Origin: Leptolyngbya sp. FACHB-261
GTDB taxonomy: Bacteria; Cyanobacteriota; Cyanobacteriia; FACHB-261
Assembly: GCF_014696065.1 (NCBI RefSeq)
Contig: NZ_JACJPL010000020.1
Span: 62,001-126,000 of the forward strand
Length of the DNA stretch: 64,000 nucleotides
Reading direction: 5' to 3'
The position numbers and the translations under genes were made by a program. Each line of letters starts with the position of its first letter. The stretch's first letter is position 1. The notes under the pieces were generated by a model. That model did not search any database. It saw only the letters and a list, made by a program, of their open reading frames with translations, and had not been told where the DNA came from. Of the stretch, positions 16,676 to 25,996 are shown one piece after another.

Positions 16676-17359
16676 ATGGTCTTGGATCCTCTAAGTGACC
16701 AGAAAATAATTGATTCCTGGCGTAAAAATGCAGAAGCTTGGACTACCGCAGTTCGCCAAGGGCAGATCGAAAGCCGTAAGCTAGTTACCAACCAGGCGAT
16801 CATTGATGCCGTGCTGAGCCGACTGCCTATGAGTATGCTCGATATGGGCTGTGGCGAGGGTTGGTTGGCTCGGGAGCTAGCGGCTAAGGGGATTGAGGTC
16901 TTGGGCATAGATGTTGTGCCTGAGTTAATTGAACGGGCGCAGGCAGCAGGACCAGGCCGATTTGAAGCCCTGTCTTATGAGGCTATCAGCGCCGGTCAGC
17001 TCAGTGAAAGATTCGATGTCGTTGTCTCCAACTTCGCGCTGCTTGGAGAGCAGTCGGTGGGCGATGTGTTCAGAGCAGTGCCTGCGTTGCTAAACACAAG
17101 GGGAGCTTGCATCGTTCAAACTATCCATCCAATCATGGGTTGTGGCGAGCATCGCTATGAGGACGGCTGGCGTGTGGGCTCCTGGGACGGCTTCAACAGC
17201 AACTTTGTAGATCCTGCACCGTGGTATTTCCGGACTCTTGAGTCTTGGGTTAAGTTATTTGCGGATGCAGATTTGCGGCTGGTCGAGTTGCGAGAACCGG
17301 TTCATCCGCGGACAGGCAAGCCAGCCTCCGCCCTATTCATCGGGGCTCTACCTGACTAA
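16676..17359 (+). CDS. Class I SAM-dependent methyltransferase (UbiG-like)
   Basis: The 227-residue protein has MLDMGCGEGWLARELAAKG as SAM-binding motif I, VLGIDVVPELIERAQ as motif II, and FDVVVSNFALLGEQ as motif IV. A C-terminal lid contains WYFRTLESWVKLFADA. This is a Methyltransf_11/23 type enzyme acting on a small molecule that cannot be named. It has no close operon partner; the preceding gene ends 95 bases upstream. Confidence 0.8.
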   Translation: MVLDPLSDQKIIDSWRKNAEAWTTAVRQGQIESRKLVTNQAIIDAVLSRLPMSMLDMGCGEGWLARELAAKGIEVLGIDVVPELIERAQAAGPGRFEALSYEAISAGQLSERFDVVVSNFALLGEQSVGDVFRAVPALLNTRGACIVQTIHPIMGCGEHRYEDGWRVGSWDGFNSNFVDPAPWYFRTLESWVKLFADADLRLVELREPVHPRTGKPASALFIGALPD

Positions 17360-17487
17360 CCTACACCTGCACTGAACGCCTGCACTGATCTGGCTCGCGG
17401 TAGCTAGGGAGGCGTTATAAGTGGTGTGGATGGGCTCATCTTGAGGGTAGAGGCGAAATTATCGGTCATCAAACACACAATAGGACG

Positions 17488-18050
17488 TTGCAGCTCCTTG
17501 CCATATCCGGGAGCCTTCGAGCCACTTCCTCCAATACAACTCTCCTGAAAGCTGCAACTACCCTGGCCCCAGAGAACGTTGAAATCAGAGTTTATCAAGG
17601 ACTTGGTGACCTCCCCCACTTCGATCCAGATCTTGATGGGCCAGATCTTGATGGGGAAGAGGCATTGTCACCCGTCAGGGACTTCCGTGCCCAGCTAAAG
17701 GTCGCCGACGGCGTCTTGATCTCCAGCCTCGAATACGCGCATGGGGTCCCTGGAGTGCTCAAGAACGCCCTCGCTGGATGGTCAGCAGTGGTGAGTTCAT
17801 TGGCAAACCAGTTGCCCTGCTCAATGCCTCACCTCACGCAAGCCACGCACAGGCATCCCTCACAGAAACCCTCACGGTGATGATGGCGAACATTATTCCT
17901 GAGGCGTCGCTTACAGTGCCCCTGCTCAGCAACAAAATCTCTAAGGCAGATATTATTGCAAATCCGGCAATCGCCAAGGTATTACACGCGGCTATCCTTG
18001 CCTTTGTGCATACGATTGACGTCAGTCAAGCCGAAGCTGAAAGCCACTAA
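17488..18050 (+). pseudogene. NAD(P)H-dependent FMN reductase with one-base frameshift
   Basis: The first frame (17488 to about 17772) encodes the flavodoxin-like start LLAISGSLRATSSNT and ISSLEYAHGVPGVLKNAL. The continuation VSSGEFIGKPVALLNASP lies in another frame, to 18050. Restoring one A at about 17773 would give ALDWMVSSGEF, the family sequence, so a single-base deletion is the likely lesion. The intact enzyme would reduce flavin or quinones with NAD(P)H. Start is TTG 17488. A 15-base tandem duplication also lies within it. Confidence 0.85.
17626..17655 (+). repeat. 15-base tandem duplication
   Basis: CCAGATCTTGATGGG occurs twice without a gap, at 17626-17640 and 17641-17655, adding five residues (PDLDG) to the flavin reductase reading frame. 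It keeps frame and is probably replication slippage. Confidence 0.9.
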
Positions 18051-18185
18051 AATAGCTCGTTCGCAGGAAAATACGCAAACGGAGATAGGGCTCTAGATTG
18101 CTAATTTTTAAGGCCAATTTAGATTAATAGGTACAATCTGCATTGTCAGTGGGCATTGTCCACTCGTTGTAGAGAGATTTGACTG

Positions 18186-19121
18186 ATGTTTAAAAAAGAA
18201 CCTACGAAGGGCTACGCTGTTCTAGCCCTATTTGCACTGGCTGCGCTCTGGGGCTACAACTGGGTGCAGATGAAGATTGCGGTGCAGTATGCGTCACCTT
18301 TTACATTCGCTGCACTGCGCATGGTATTTGGCGCAGCGAGCCTATTTGTGCCAATGCTGTGGCTAAGGAAGCCACTGTTACCTAAAGAAATTCCAGGAAC
18401 GTTTCTACTAGGCTTGTTACAATCAGCCGGGGTGTACGGTCTTTCGACCTGGGCACTAGTTAGTGGGGGAGCTGGGAAAACAGCAGTTCTGGTTTACACA
18501 ATGCCTTTTTGGACACTGTTACTGGCCTGGTTAATCTTAGGAGAGCGAGTGCGGAGAGCGCAATGGATTGCGATTGCTCTAAGTGTCAGTGGCTTGATCC
18601 TCATTTTGGAACCACTCAACCCAGGTGGAACGGTTGTCAGTAAAGTCTTGGCAGTTTTAGCAGGGGCTAGTTGGGCCGGAGGCGCAATTGTGGCAAAACG
18701 GCTGCGCCAAGCTGTTGAGCTGGATTTGCTCTCTCTAACTGCTTGGCAAACCTTATTTGGCGCTCTCCCTTTAATTCTGATTGCCACGTTTGTGCCCTCT
18801 ATGCCAATCATTTGGTCGCCTGAATTTATTGTGGCCCTAGTTTATAACATCATTCCAGGAACGGCGGTTGCGATGCTGCTCTGGCTCTACATATTGAATC
18901 ATTTGTCAGCCAGTAGCGCAGGCTTAGGGATGTTGATGAATCCTGTCGTTGGTGTACTAGCCGCTTGGGTACAACTGGGTGAGAAACCTGGACCAATGGA
19001 ATCTATTGGTATGGCACTGATCATTGTCGCTCTGGCTTTTAATTCAATGCTAGGTGTGCTAGGTCGTCGATTTGGTCACAAGACTGCTGAAGTTCAGTCT
19101 GAGCCCAAAGGACAAAGCTGA
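18186..19121 (+). CDS. EamA/DMT family transporter
   Basis: The 311-residue protein has about ten transmembrane helices in two homologous halves. It begins with ALFALAALWGYNWVQMKIA, a typical EamA opening, and includes LGERVRRAQWIAIALSVSG between halves and LGEKPGPMESIGMALI near the end. Drug/metabolite transporters export amino acids or other small metabolites across the inner membrane by proton or solute exchange. Substrate cannot be deduced. It is a single-gene unit. Confidence 0.85.
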   Translation: MFKKEPTKGYAVLALFALAALWGYNWVQMKIAVQYASPFTFAALRMVFGAASLFVPMLWLRKPLLPKEIPGTFLLGLLQSAGVYGLSTWALVSGGAGKTAVLVYTMPFWTLLLAWLILGERVRRAQWIAIALSVSGLILILEPLNPGGTVVSKVLAVLAGASWAGGAIVAKRLRQAVELDLLSLTAWQTLFGALPLILIATFVPSMPIIWSPEFIVALVYNIIPGTAVAMLLWLYILNHLSASSAGLGMLMNPVVGVLAAWVQLGEKPGPMESIGMALIIVALAFNSMLGVLGRRFGHKTAEVQSEPKGQS

Positions 19122-19164
19122 TCTCCTAAAGCCTTAGAGCAAGAGTACGGGTGACTGAGAAACT

Positions 19165-19278
19165 ATGGCTAAAAAACGGGTGAAAGCAAGCATGACAACA
19201 ACTGACCATCCTCGTTTGCAACTTGCTACACAGACAGCTAGTGAAGTTGTAGAGAAGTCTACCCGCGCGAGCTGTTAG
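19165..19278 (+). CDS. Possible 37-residue basic small protein
   Basis: An open frame from ATG 19165 to TAG 19276-19278 starts MAKKRVKASM and is polar throughout. No family is recognised and no strong ribosome site is seen. It could be chance or the remnant of a longer gene. Confidence 0.15.
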   Translation: MAKKRVKASMTTTDHPRLQLATQTASEVVEKSTRASC

Positions 19279-19407
19279 CTGGAAAATCTCAAAGTAATGA
19301 TCAGCTATGATATAGAAATGCCTGCCGTCGCTGAACCGAGCTGTTAAGGTGCTAGTGAAAATTGCAGGGCTGGTGAAAATCGACGCGCATCGAGTGAAAC
19401 ATGAACA

Positions 19408-19821
19408 ATGCTACAAATTTCCAATCACGTAATTATCCCCCTCAGCGAGATCGAAATTAGTGCAGTTCGATCTCAGGGGGCTGGAGGTCAAAACGTCAAT
19501 AAGGTTGCCTCCGCCATACACTTACGCTTCGATATTGGTGCCTCATCGTTACCTGAACCCTATAAAGAACGGCTTTTGAAACTCAGTGACCAGCGCATCA
19601 CCAAAGATGGGGTTATTGTGATTAAAGCTCAAGAGCACCGTACCCAGGAAAAGAACAGGGAGGAAGCGCTGCGACGACTTCAAGAACTGATCAAAAGCGT
19701 GGCCGCGCTACCTCGAAGACGTAAATTGACTAAGCCAACGCGCAGTTCTCAGCGGAAACGGCTTGACAGCAAAACCAAGCGTAGTCAGATTAAATCTATG
19801 AGAGGCAAGGTCACGGACTAA
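19408..19821 (+). CDS. arfB: Alternative ribosome-rescue factor ArfB (peptidyl-tRNA hydrolase)
   Basis: The 137-residue protein carries the class-I release-factor GGQ motif in [17 protein letters not shown] and ends in a basic, probably disordered tail ([18 protein letters not shown]). This is the ArfB/YaeJ layout: the tail enters the empty mRNA channel and the GGQ loop hydrolyses peptidyl-tRNA on stalled ribosomes. Length matches the family. Members usually have GPGGQ; here it is GAGGQ. Confidence 0.9.
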   Translation: MLQISNHVIIPLSEIEISAVRSQGAGGQNVNKVASAIHLRFDIGASSLPEPYKERLLKLSDQRITKDGVIVIKAQEHRTQEKNREEALRRLQELIKSVAALPRRRKLTKPTRSSQRKRLDSKTKRSQIKSMRGKVTD

Positions 19822-20053
19822 AAAAGCTCACTGATTGCTCCATCGCTCAACTATTTCAAATGTGCGGTTGCTAAGTTAAGCCAAGCATCGATTGAGTTGC
19901 CAAGATTGTCTGTCGCCGGTAAGCTAAATCTTTAAGACGGCAGAGTTCACCATGAAATGCCGAACTAGTCTCTCGCAGATGAGGTTGAGTGCATTCTAAA
20001 AGCCCTTGCCTACTGAGCTGCGCGACGCATTGGATGACCTATTAAACACAATC

Positions 20054-20476
20054 ATGGAAACCAAACCGCCACTTCCGCCCTTCACCTTAGAAACTGCCAA
20101 AGCGAAAGTCCAGGCAGCAGAGGATGGTTGGAATACGCGTGACCCAGAACGGGTTGCCCTTGCCTACACTCTAGATTCTCAGTGGCGTAATCGCTCCGAA
20201 TTCTTGAGCGGACGGGAGAACATCAGAGCCTTCTTGCGTTGTAAGTGGGATAAGGAGTTGGACTACCGCCTCAAGAAAGAGCTGTGGAGCTTCACCGACA
20301 ATCGCATCTCCGTCTGTTTTGAATATGAGTGGCACGACGATTCTGGGCACTGGTATCGTTCGTACGGCAATGAGCAATGGGAATTTGCAGAAAATGGCCT
20401 GATGCAAAGACGTGAGACCAGCATTAATGATCTCCCGATTCAGGAAGCAGACAGAAAATTCCGCTGGGAGCGATAA
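20054..20476 (+). CDS. DUF1348 NTF2-like protein
   Basis: From ATG 20054 the protein is 140 residues and is almost entirely the DUF1348 domain: [58 protein letters not shown] and the ending RKFRWER. The fold is a compact cone with a hydrophobic pocket; function unknown. An in-frame TTG lies at 20006, but family members begin near [11 protein letters not shown] strong hairpin follows the gene. Confidence 0.85.
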   Translation: METKPPLPPFTLETAKAKVQAAEDGWNTRDPERVALAYTLDSQWRNRSEFLSGRENIRAFLRCKWDKELDYRLKKELWSFTDNRISVCFEYEWHDDSGHWYRSYGNEQWEFAENGLMQRRETSINDLPIQEADRKFRWER

Positions 20477-20539
20477 AGCTGAGGCACTTTGGCTGTGCTT
20501 AATGATTAACCCTGCATACTGAACCGGTAGATCTGTCCT

Positions 20540-20580
20540 GCAGATGTCCTGCCACCAGGCAAGAGTGGCAGGACATCTGC
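20540..20580. terminator. Perfect 16-bp hairpin between convergent genes
   Basis: GCAGATGTCCTGCCAC (20540-20555) pairs perfectly with GTGGCAGGACATCTGC (20565-20580) around a nine-base loop. It sits between the ends of two convergent genes, so it probably terminates transcription from both sides. No T-tract follows, so it could instead be a REP-like palindrome. Confidence 0.6.
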
Positions 20581-20602
20581 CAGCGGTGGGCCGACCAACA
20601 AC

Positions 20603-21148
20603 TTACTTGACCTTTAATACAGCCGGAGCATACTTTACCCAGATATAGAATATAACCAGCCCCAAGAGCCCTGAGGCCATACTCAGAGGGGCAACCTGCA
20701 AAAGCCAAAGACTAACTAAAATCAGCCCTATACCATTAGCAATTAAGACAGGTAGCCGTTCAGAAATGGCCGAGGGTTGAATGGCTACTTTCCCCAATGG
20801 CTGCAGTTGAATGCCTGCCAATAGATTGAACCAAACCTGGCTTAGTAGGACTAAAACTGCTCCCCAACCTAACGAAATTGACGAGCTGTAAAAGCCAAGA
20901 AGCTCTAGAATAATTGTGCTTGTGGTTATTTTATGAAAGTTGCTTAAACGAGAATCGTAAATTTGATCTTTTACTAGAGCTATCTGTTCCAAGTCAACCA
21001 CAGCCATGCGGGCCTGTTCAACACAGATCAGCAATAACGCAAGCGCTAGTAATTGCTGATCAAGCCCACCTCTGCCCACAATCTGCGCTAACAGGCCCAG
21101 ACTGGCAGGCAAGAAGAGCAAGAGCATAAATCGAGCAGTCAGCGACAT
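20603..21148 (-). CDS. Hypothetical multi-span membrane protein
   Basis: The 181 residues contain four or five hydrophobic segments: near 5-25, 30-45, 78-110, 130-150 and 155-172. Between the second and third lies a charged stretch (VDLEQIALVKDQIYDSRLSNF). No motif or family is recognised. It is convergent with the DUF1348 gene and has no operon partner. Confidence 0.6.
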   Translation of the reverse strand: MSLTARFMLLLFLPASLGLLAQIVGRGGLDQQLLALALLLICVEQARMAVVDLEQIALVKDQIYDSRLSNFHKITTSTIILELLGFYSSSISLGWGAVLVLLSQVWFNLLAGIQLQPLGKVAIQPSAISERLPVLIANGIGLILVSLWLLQVAPLSMASGLLGLVIFYIWVKYAPAVLKVK

Positions 21149-21330
21149 TCAGCGTTTTCTAGAGACTGAGAATCAGGAAATGGGGATGGTGCCTATCGAA
21201 CCAGCACCTAGCTCAGCCTTTCCTGTGAATCGGCTTTCCTGGGAACTGGCTGAGTGAGGGTTGCCAATTAGCCTGCCCAACCGACGATAATACACTAGAA
21301 ATATCTCCCGAGTATGAACAAAGCAAGCTT

Positions 21331-22230
21331 CTAAGCTCCGGCAAGCTCATTCCAGGGGATCTGCCCAATCCACTGTTCGAGTAGGGTTAACTGCACAGGA
21401 AGTTTCTGTAAAACGTCAGTCATGTCCACCCTTTCTATTTCAGGGTGGGTAGCGCGCCAGCGATAGATTTTGGCAATCTCAGTCCCTGTGGGTTCACCAA
21501 AAGCTTGATTCAAGCCTTGCTCAAAATCATCCAGAGGAATGGCTTGATAGGAGAAAGAACGCCCTAAAACATGTTCAAATCGTTCAGCAATTTCCGCACC
21601 AGTCAATGTTTCAGGCCCCCCAATTTCAAAGGCTGCGCCAGCAAGTTGGGAGCGTTCTAAAGCGGCTACAGCAAGTGCTGCAGCATCCTGCAAGCTAATC
21701 CAAGACACCTTGATATTTGCAGGCAGTGGATAAGAGACGATTCCTTGCACGATTGCTGAGGCTGACCAGGGTGCCGCTAAATTGTCGATGTAGATATGGG
21801 GTCTAAGAACAATATTAGGAATGCGGCTAGTCTGGAGGTATTGCTCTACGTTGCGTTTGATCTCAAAGGCAGCTACATCCGTTGGTTCCTTAGGGATGAA
21901 GGTACTGGTATTGAAAACCACGAGGGATATGCCTGCTTCATGAGCTGCATCAATCGCATTGCGCCCTTGAGATGTTGCTGCATCTGAGCGATACTCAAGC
22001 GGCAGATGAAGGAATACGCGCTCAATTCCCTCATTGGCCCGTTTCAAGCTATCGAAATCTTCGAGTGCTCCTTTGACGATTTCGACCTCTGTAGGAAATA
22101 AGGCTTTTGCCTTGTCTGGGTTTCGGACTAGTATGCGAACCGAGTATCCTTTCTGTAGGAGCTGCATGACCACAGGATTGCCCTGGGCCCCAGTTGCACC
22201 GTAAACAAGGACTTTAGGTGAGCTATTCAT
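21331..22230 (-). CDS. NmrA-like NAD(P)-binding oxidoreductase
   Basis: From ATG 22230 the protein has 299 residues. It starts with the NAD(P)-binding loop KVLVYGATGAQGNPVV and has IRILVRN-like strand 2 (VRILVRNPDKA), then VFLHLPLEYRS and VVFNTSTF. NmrA-type proteins lack the SDR catalytic Tyr-Lys pair or use it weakly; they act as redox sensors or quinone/flavin reductases. The frame is open upstream to 22518, but that would overlap the divergent HxlR gene and has no family character. The divergent HxlR regulator is the probable controller. Confidence 0.85.
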   Translation of the reverse strand: MNSSPKVLVYGATGAQGNPVVMQLLQKGYSVRILVRNPDKAKALFPTEVEIVKGALEDFDSLKRANEGIERVFLHLPLEYRSDAATSQGRNAIDAAHEAGISLVVFNTSTFIPKEPTDVAAFEIKRNVEQYLQTSRIPNIVLRPHIYIDNLAAPWSASAIVQGIVSYPLPANIKVSWISLQDAAALAVAALERSQLAGAAFEIGGPETLTGAEIAERFEHVLGRSFSYQAIPLDDFEQGLNQAFGEPTGTEIAKIYRWRATHPEIERVDMTDVLQKLPVQLTLLEQWIGQIPWNELAGA

Positions 22231-22353
22231 GATAGTCAAACTCTGATCAGACGTGTGGTTTTGAAGTGATTCCAGTATTGAGAAAGTTGACAAATAATTC
22301 AAGTACGCACATTTTTGTAAGGGACTTACAGAAATGTTTGAATAAGACCAAGA

Positions 22354-22716
22354 ATGATGCCAAACAAACACTATGACTGCCCGATCGAAGCGATTGTGGA
22401 TGTGGTAGGGGGCAAATGGAAACTGCCTATTCTCTACTACTTGTTTCAAAAAACTCAGCGTTTTGGAGAACTGAAGCGGCAGATCCCCGGCGTAACAGAG
22501 CGAATGCTTGCCCTGCAATTGCGGGAGCTGGAGCAGGCTGGAATTGTCAAAAGAACTGTGTACGCCGAAGTACCGCCAAGAGTGGAATATGCTTTAACAG
22601 CACTAGGCTTAACTCTTGAGCCAACCTTACGGACTATGCTGGATTGGAGCGAAAATTATTTACGAATCAAAGAACAAGTTGACGAACAAAATCTGGCCTC
22701 AATTCTACACAGCTAG
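22354..22716 (+). CDS. HxlR family winged-helix transcriptional regulator
   Basis: The 120-residue protein is a minimal HxlR domain: CPIEAIVDVVGGKWKLPILYYL with an early cysteine, FGELKRQIPGVTERMLALQL as recognition region, and the wing YAEVPPRVEYALTALG. The N-terminal Cys (residue 9) is where HxlR members often sense electrophiles. It is divergent from the NmrA-like gene with 123 bases between, where its operator would lie. Start is ATG 22354 or the adjacent ATG 22357. Confidence 0.9.
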   Translation: MMPNKHYDCPIEAIVDVVGGKWKLPILYYLFQKTQRFGELKRQIPGVTERMLALQLRELEQAGIVKRTVYAEVPPRVEYALTALGLTLEPTLRTMLDWSENYLRIKEQVDEQNLASILHS

Positions 22717-22855
22717 ATGTGAGTAGGAGGCGCAATACGAGTTGTCATAGGTTTGGCTGAGAGCCAAGAATTCAGCGAATCAGCTGACAGGTCACTAGCT
22801 AAACTGGCGGCAAAATTTCTGGTCAAAGCCAAGGTCAGCAGATGTAAACTCGAAC

Positions 22856-25837
22856 CTAGGAGTTGACCAATTGTTGGAGAGTTTGAAGTAATTCTTGCTC
22901 TCTGTAGGGCTTGGAGAAATAAGCTTTGGCTCCCAAATCTAAAGCGATTTGACGGTGTTTATCACCGCTACGTGAGGTCAGCATTGCAACTGGTAAATGT
23001 TTTAGCTTAGCTTCCAAACTGAGGCGAGCCAGAAGCCCATAGCCACTGAGCCTGGGCATTTCAACATCGCAAATGACTGCCTGTACCGATAGGCCCGCTA
23101 GAAGTTTCTCAAGCGCATCCTGGCCGTCTTTAGCCTGCTCGACCCGATAGCCAGATTTCTCCAGGGTTAGGACCAGAAAACGGCGAACATTGATTGAGTC
23201 ATCCACAATCAAAACTGTGGGCTTTTGGGTTTGTAACCTCGGATTTGATGAGGTTCTATTTGCGGCCCATTGGGGCAAGAAGTTAGAGCGGGTCTCCTGG
23301 TTGGTCTGTCCCTGTCTCTGAGCATTAATCCAACTCAATAGCTTTGAAGCATCAAGCAGAGGCACAACTTGACCATTGCCGAGAATAGTACAGCCAGTGA
23401 AGCCAAAAGGTAAGGAGATTGGACCTTCAACCTGACGTACTGCAACTTCTTGCTCTCCCCAACAACGCTCTATTCGGATACCAACCCGCTGTTCTCCCTG
23501 CTCGAATACCAAGGCAGTTGGTTCACTAATTGTGGGCGTCGACTCAGTATCAACCGCTTTAGAGGGGCACTGAAATTGAAACCAGTGTTCAAGCTGAATT
23601 AGGGGTATCAGTTTGCCATCGCGATTCCGTACTTCTTGGCTCTCGTTGCCACCATTGAGTTCAGGCTTGAGCAGCAGCATTTCCCCAAGGGCATCGCTGG
23701 GTAAGGCCATTAATAACCCTCCCGCTTCTACTAGAAGCACGCGAGCGATTGAGAGGGCTAAAGGCACAGTAATGGTAAATGTTGTACCGATACCTGCTTG
23801 AGTGTCAACCTGGATTTCGCCTCGAATTTGCCTCAGGTTGGTGCGTACAACGTCCATCCCCACGCCGCGCCCTGATAGGGCAGTGATCTGAGCAGCAGTG
23901 CTAAATCCTGGTTCAAAAACTAGATCTAGAAGCGCCCGTTCACTGGCAGTTGCCAACAGGGTAGGGTCGATACCTATCTGTTGTGCCCGCGCTCGAATTT
24001 TATCCAAATCAATACCGTCACCATCATCCCGGACCGTAATGATCGTTTGGTTACCCCGATGGACAGCCCGAATCTCAATGAGCCCTTGTGCTGATTTACC
24101 TCTAGCCCGACGAGTTATCGGATCTTCAATCCCGTGGTCAAAGGCATTGCGCAACAGATGCATTAGAGGGTCACTCAATGCTTCTAGAACAGAGCGTTCG
24201 ATCAGCGTGCTACCCCCATAGGTCTTAAGCTCAACTTGTTTGCCGTATTGCAGAGCAAGATCCCGTAAGGCTCTGGGAAAACGTCTAATCAGATCGGAGA
24301 GAGGGCGCATCCGAAGCTGCGTCAGACGATTTTGTAGCTGTTTGGTGGTGCGCTGGAAATCACGCGCCGTCTGGTCAGTGTCCTCTAGGCTGAACTCAAT
24401 GTCGCCTGTGACTTCTTGAATCTGCACCAAAAGTTCCATCACTTCTTGCGACAGAAGATGCAGATCGCCGTAGCGATCCATTTCTAAAATGTCAAATCGA
24501 TTGGTGATGCTTCTGAGAGTTGAGATGGCAGTATCAAAAGAGCTGCTCTGCTCACTTAGTTCTACATCCTGAACAGAATTATCAACAGTTGCAGCTAATA
24601 TTGAAATCGCAGTGGGGACAGCTGCTTGAGTAGCGACTTTATCGTAATTGGTTCTCAAATGTGTACTGAGCTGATCTAGTGTACGCACGCGTTGATTGAG
24701 CGTTTTGTGCAGATTGCGAATTCGCTCCAAATTGAGGTCTAAACTATTGCGCTCAATCATCAGTTCACCGAATAAATCGCTGAGCTGGTTGAGCTGTTTC
24801 AGTGGGACGCGAACTGTCTCTTCTTGCTGATCTTGGGCTTGCTGGTCTTGGGTCTGATCCTCAGTAGAAACTGAGGCCATAGCACCTAGTGCTACGGCAG
24901 ACTCAACTGCTTCCTCTAATGTAGATTCCAACAAGCTGTTGTTGAAATCTGGAACAGCCATCTCATGGGCTAACTCGTTAGCCTCTAACTCGTCAGAAAT
25001 CGGTATAGTGATGGGGTGTCTGTCCTGCTCGGGGCTAGGCTGTGGTTCAAAATCAGATGCTTCCGCAGCATTAGGCAGAACTAGTTGAACGGGGAGATCT
25101 TCGATTTGCCCCGCTAGCACCAGCACTTTCGCTTGACGCCACTGCTGCAAAGCTAGATGAGCAATTTCCTCAACCCGTTGTGGATTAGCCTCAAGGGTTT
25201 GCAAAATCGAGCTGCAAAGCTGGCTAAAGGGCGTAAACTGGAGCATCTCGCCCAAGCCCTCAAGCTCCTGCGTCATAATTGAGAACTCTTCGTACAGGCA
25301 AGGCTGAGTTGGATCTGCTAAAACTGACTCCAATCGCTGGAGGCAACCTTCTACCTCAGTCTCTAAGAGTAAGGCGGCTGTGTCTTGTTGCGTTTCCGGA
25401 GTTAGCAGCAAATTGGTATCTTCAGGTGGATCCCCTAGACGCTGCTGAAGCTGGCTCAAAATGGGTTCGGCATAGGTTGTCAACCACTGCTCATTAATGT
25501 CCGTTTTCTGGCGATTGAGAACAATAACTTGACGGAGCAGATCAATACTCGCTAGCAGTAGCTGCTCCAAGCTGGTGTCTAGTTCTATAGCCTGGTGTTG
25601 AGTTTTCAACACCTTGAAAAAATCTTCTAGGCGGTGAGCTAATAAACTCAAGCCTTGAAATCCCATCATGGCTGCTCCACCCTTAATTGAATGAGCAGCT
25701 CGGAGGGCAGCATCCATTTTGGTTGGGTTGATGCGACTTAAGGCAATGCCCAGCAACACCGCTTCAATGGTGTTTAAATACTCCTGAGCTTCCTCTAGGA
25801 ACTGCCGTTGGATTTCAAGTTCCTTGTCGTATGGCAT
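22856..25837 (-). CDS. pixL: Hybrid CheA-type histidine kinase (PixL-like)
   Basis: The 993-residue protein is ordered Hpt, linker, dimerisation, HATPase, CheW, receiver. The Hpt phosphorylation site is His49 in RAAHSIKGGAAMMGFQGL. The kinase core has LMHLLRNAFDHGIEDP (N box), VRDDGDGIDL (G1) and LSGRGVGMDVVRTNL (G2). The receiver near residues 865-990 has LIVDDSINVR, phospho-Asp in ICDVEMPRLSG and the lysine in YFSKPY. CheA phosphorylates receiver proteins in response to the chemoreceptor. It is the last gene of the operon, 160 bases after the receptor gene. No CheB or CheR is visible. Confidence 0.9.
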   Translation of the reverse strand: MPYDKELEIQRQFLEEAQEYLNTIEAVLLGIALSRINPTKMDAALRAAHSIKGGAAMMGFQGLSLLAHRLEDFFKVLKTQHQAIELDTSLEQLLLASIDLLRQVIVLNRQKTDINEQWLTTYAEPILSQLQQRLGDPPEDTNLLLTPETQQDTAALLLETEVEGCLQRLESVLADPTQPCLYEEFSIMTQELEGLGEMLQFTPFSQLCSSILQTLEANPQRVEEIAHLALQQWRQAKVLVLAGQIEDLPVQLVLPNAAEASDFEPQPSPEQDRHPITIPISDELEANELAHEMAVPDFNNSLLESTLEEAVESAVALGAMASVSTEDQTQDQQAQDQQEETVRVPLKQLNQLSDLFGELMIERNSLDLNLERIRNLHKTLNQRVRTLDQLSTHLRTNYDKVATQAAVPTAISILAATVDNSVQDVELSEQSSSFDTAISTLRSITNRFDILEMDRYGDLHLLSQEVMELLVQIQEVTGDIEFSLEDTDQTARDFQRTTKQLQNRLTQLRMRPLSDLIRRFPRALRDLALQYGKQVELKTYGGSTLIERSVLEALSDPLMHLLRNAFDHGIEDPITRRARGKSAQGLIEIRAVHRGNQTIITVRDDGDGIDLDKIRARAQQIGIDPTLLATASERALLDLVFEPGFSTAAQITALSGRGVGMDVVRTNLRQIRGEIQVDTQAGIGTTFTITVPLALSIARVLLVEAGGLLMALPSDALGEMLLLKPELNGGNESQEVRNRDGKLIPLIQLEHWFQFQCPSKAVDTESTPTISEPTALVFEQGEQRVGIRIERCWGEQEVAVRQVEGPISLPFGFTGCTILGNGQVVPLLDASKLLSWINAQRQGQTNQETRSNFLPQWAANRTSSNPRLQTQKPTVLIVDDSINVRRFLVLTLEKSGYRVEQAKDGQDALEKLLAGLSVQAVICDVEMPRLSGYGLLARLSLEAKLKHLPVAMLTSRSGDKHRQIALDLGAKAYFSKPYREQELLQTLQQLVNS

Positions 25838-25918
25838 GATTTTTTAGAGGGTTAGGATATCAGAACGAGTCACCGTAGCTCTTATGAGAGCCATTCAAGA
25901 CAGCCGGAGCTGGGTTTG

Positions 25919-25982
25919 CAGGAGATAGAGTTTCAAAACTTTAGAGCCTGAAGCTGCCCAAAGTGGGAACCCCTATCTCCTG
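25919..25982. promoter_or_regulatory. Intergenic stem-loop between receptor and kinase genes
   Basis: CAGGAGATAG (25919-25928) pairs with CTATCTCCTG (25973-25982) around 44 bases that contain a smaller AGTTT/AAACT hairpin. It could attenuate or process the operon transcript between receptor and CheA. No T-tract follows. Confidence 0.4.
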
Positions 25983-25996
25983 ACTTCAGCTTGGTC

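Noticed and set aside
22231-22518. N-terminal extension of the NmrA-like protein to 22518
   Set aside because: It would overlap the divergent HxlR gene and precede the normal GATGAQG start by 96 residues with no domain.
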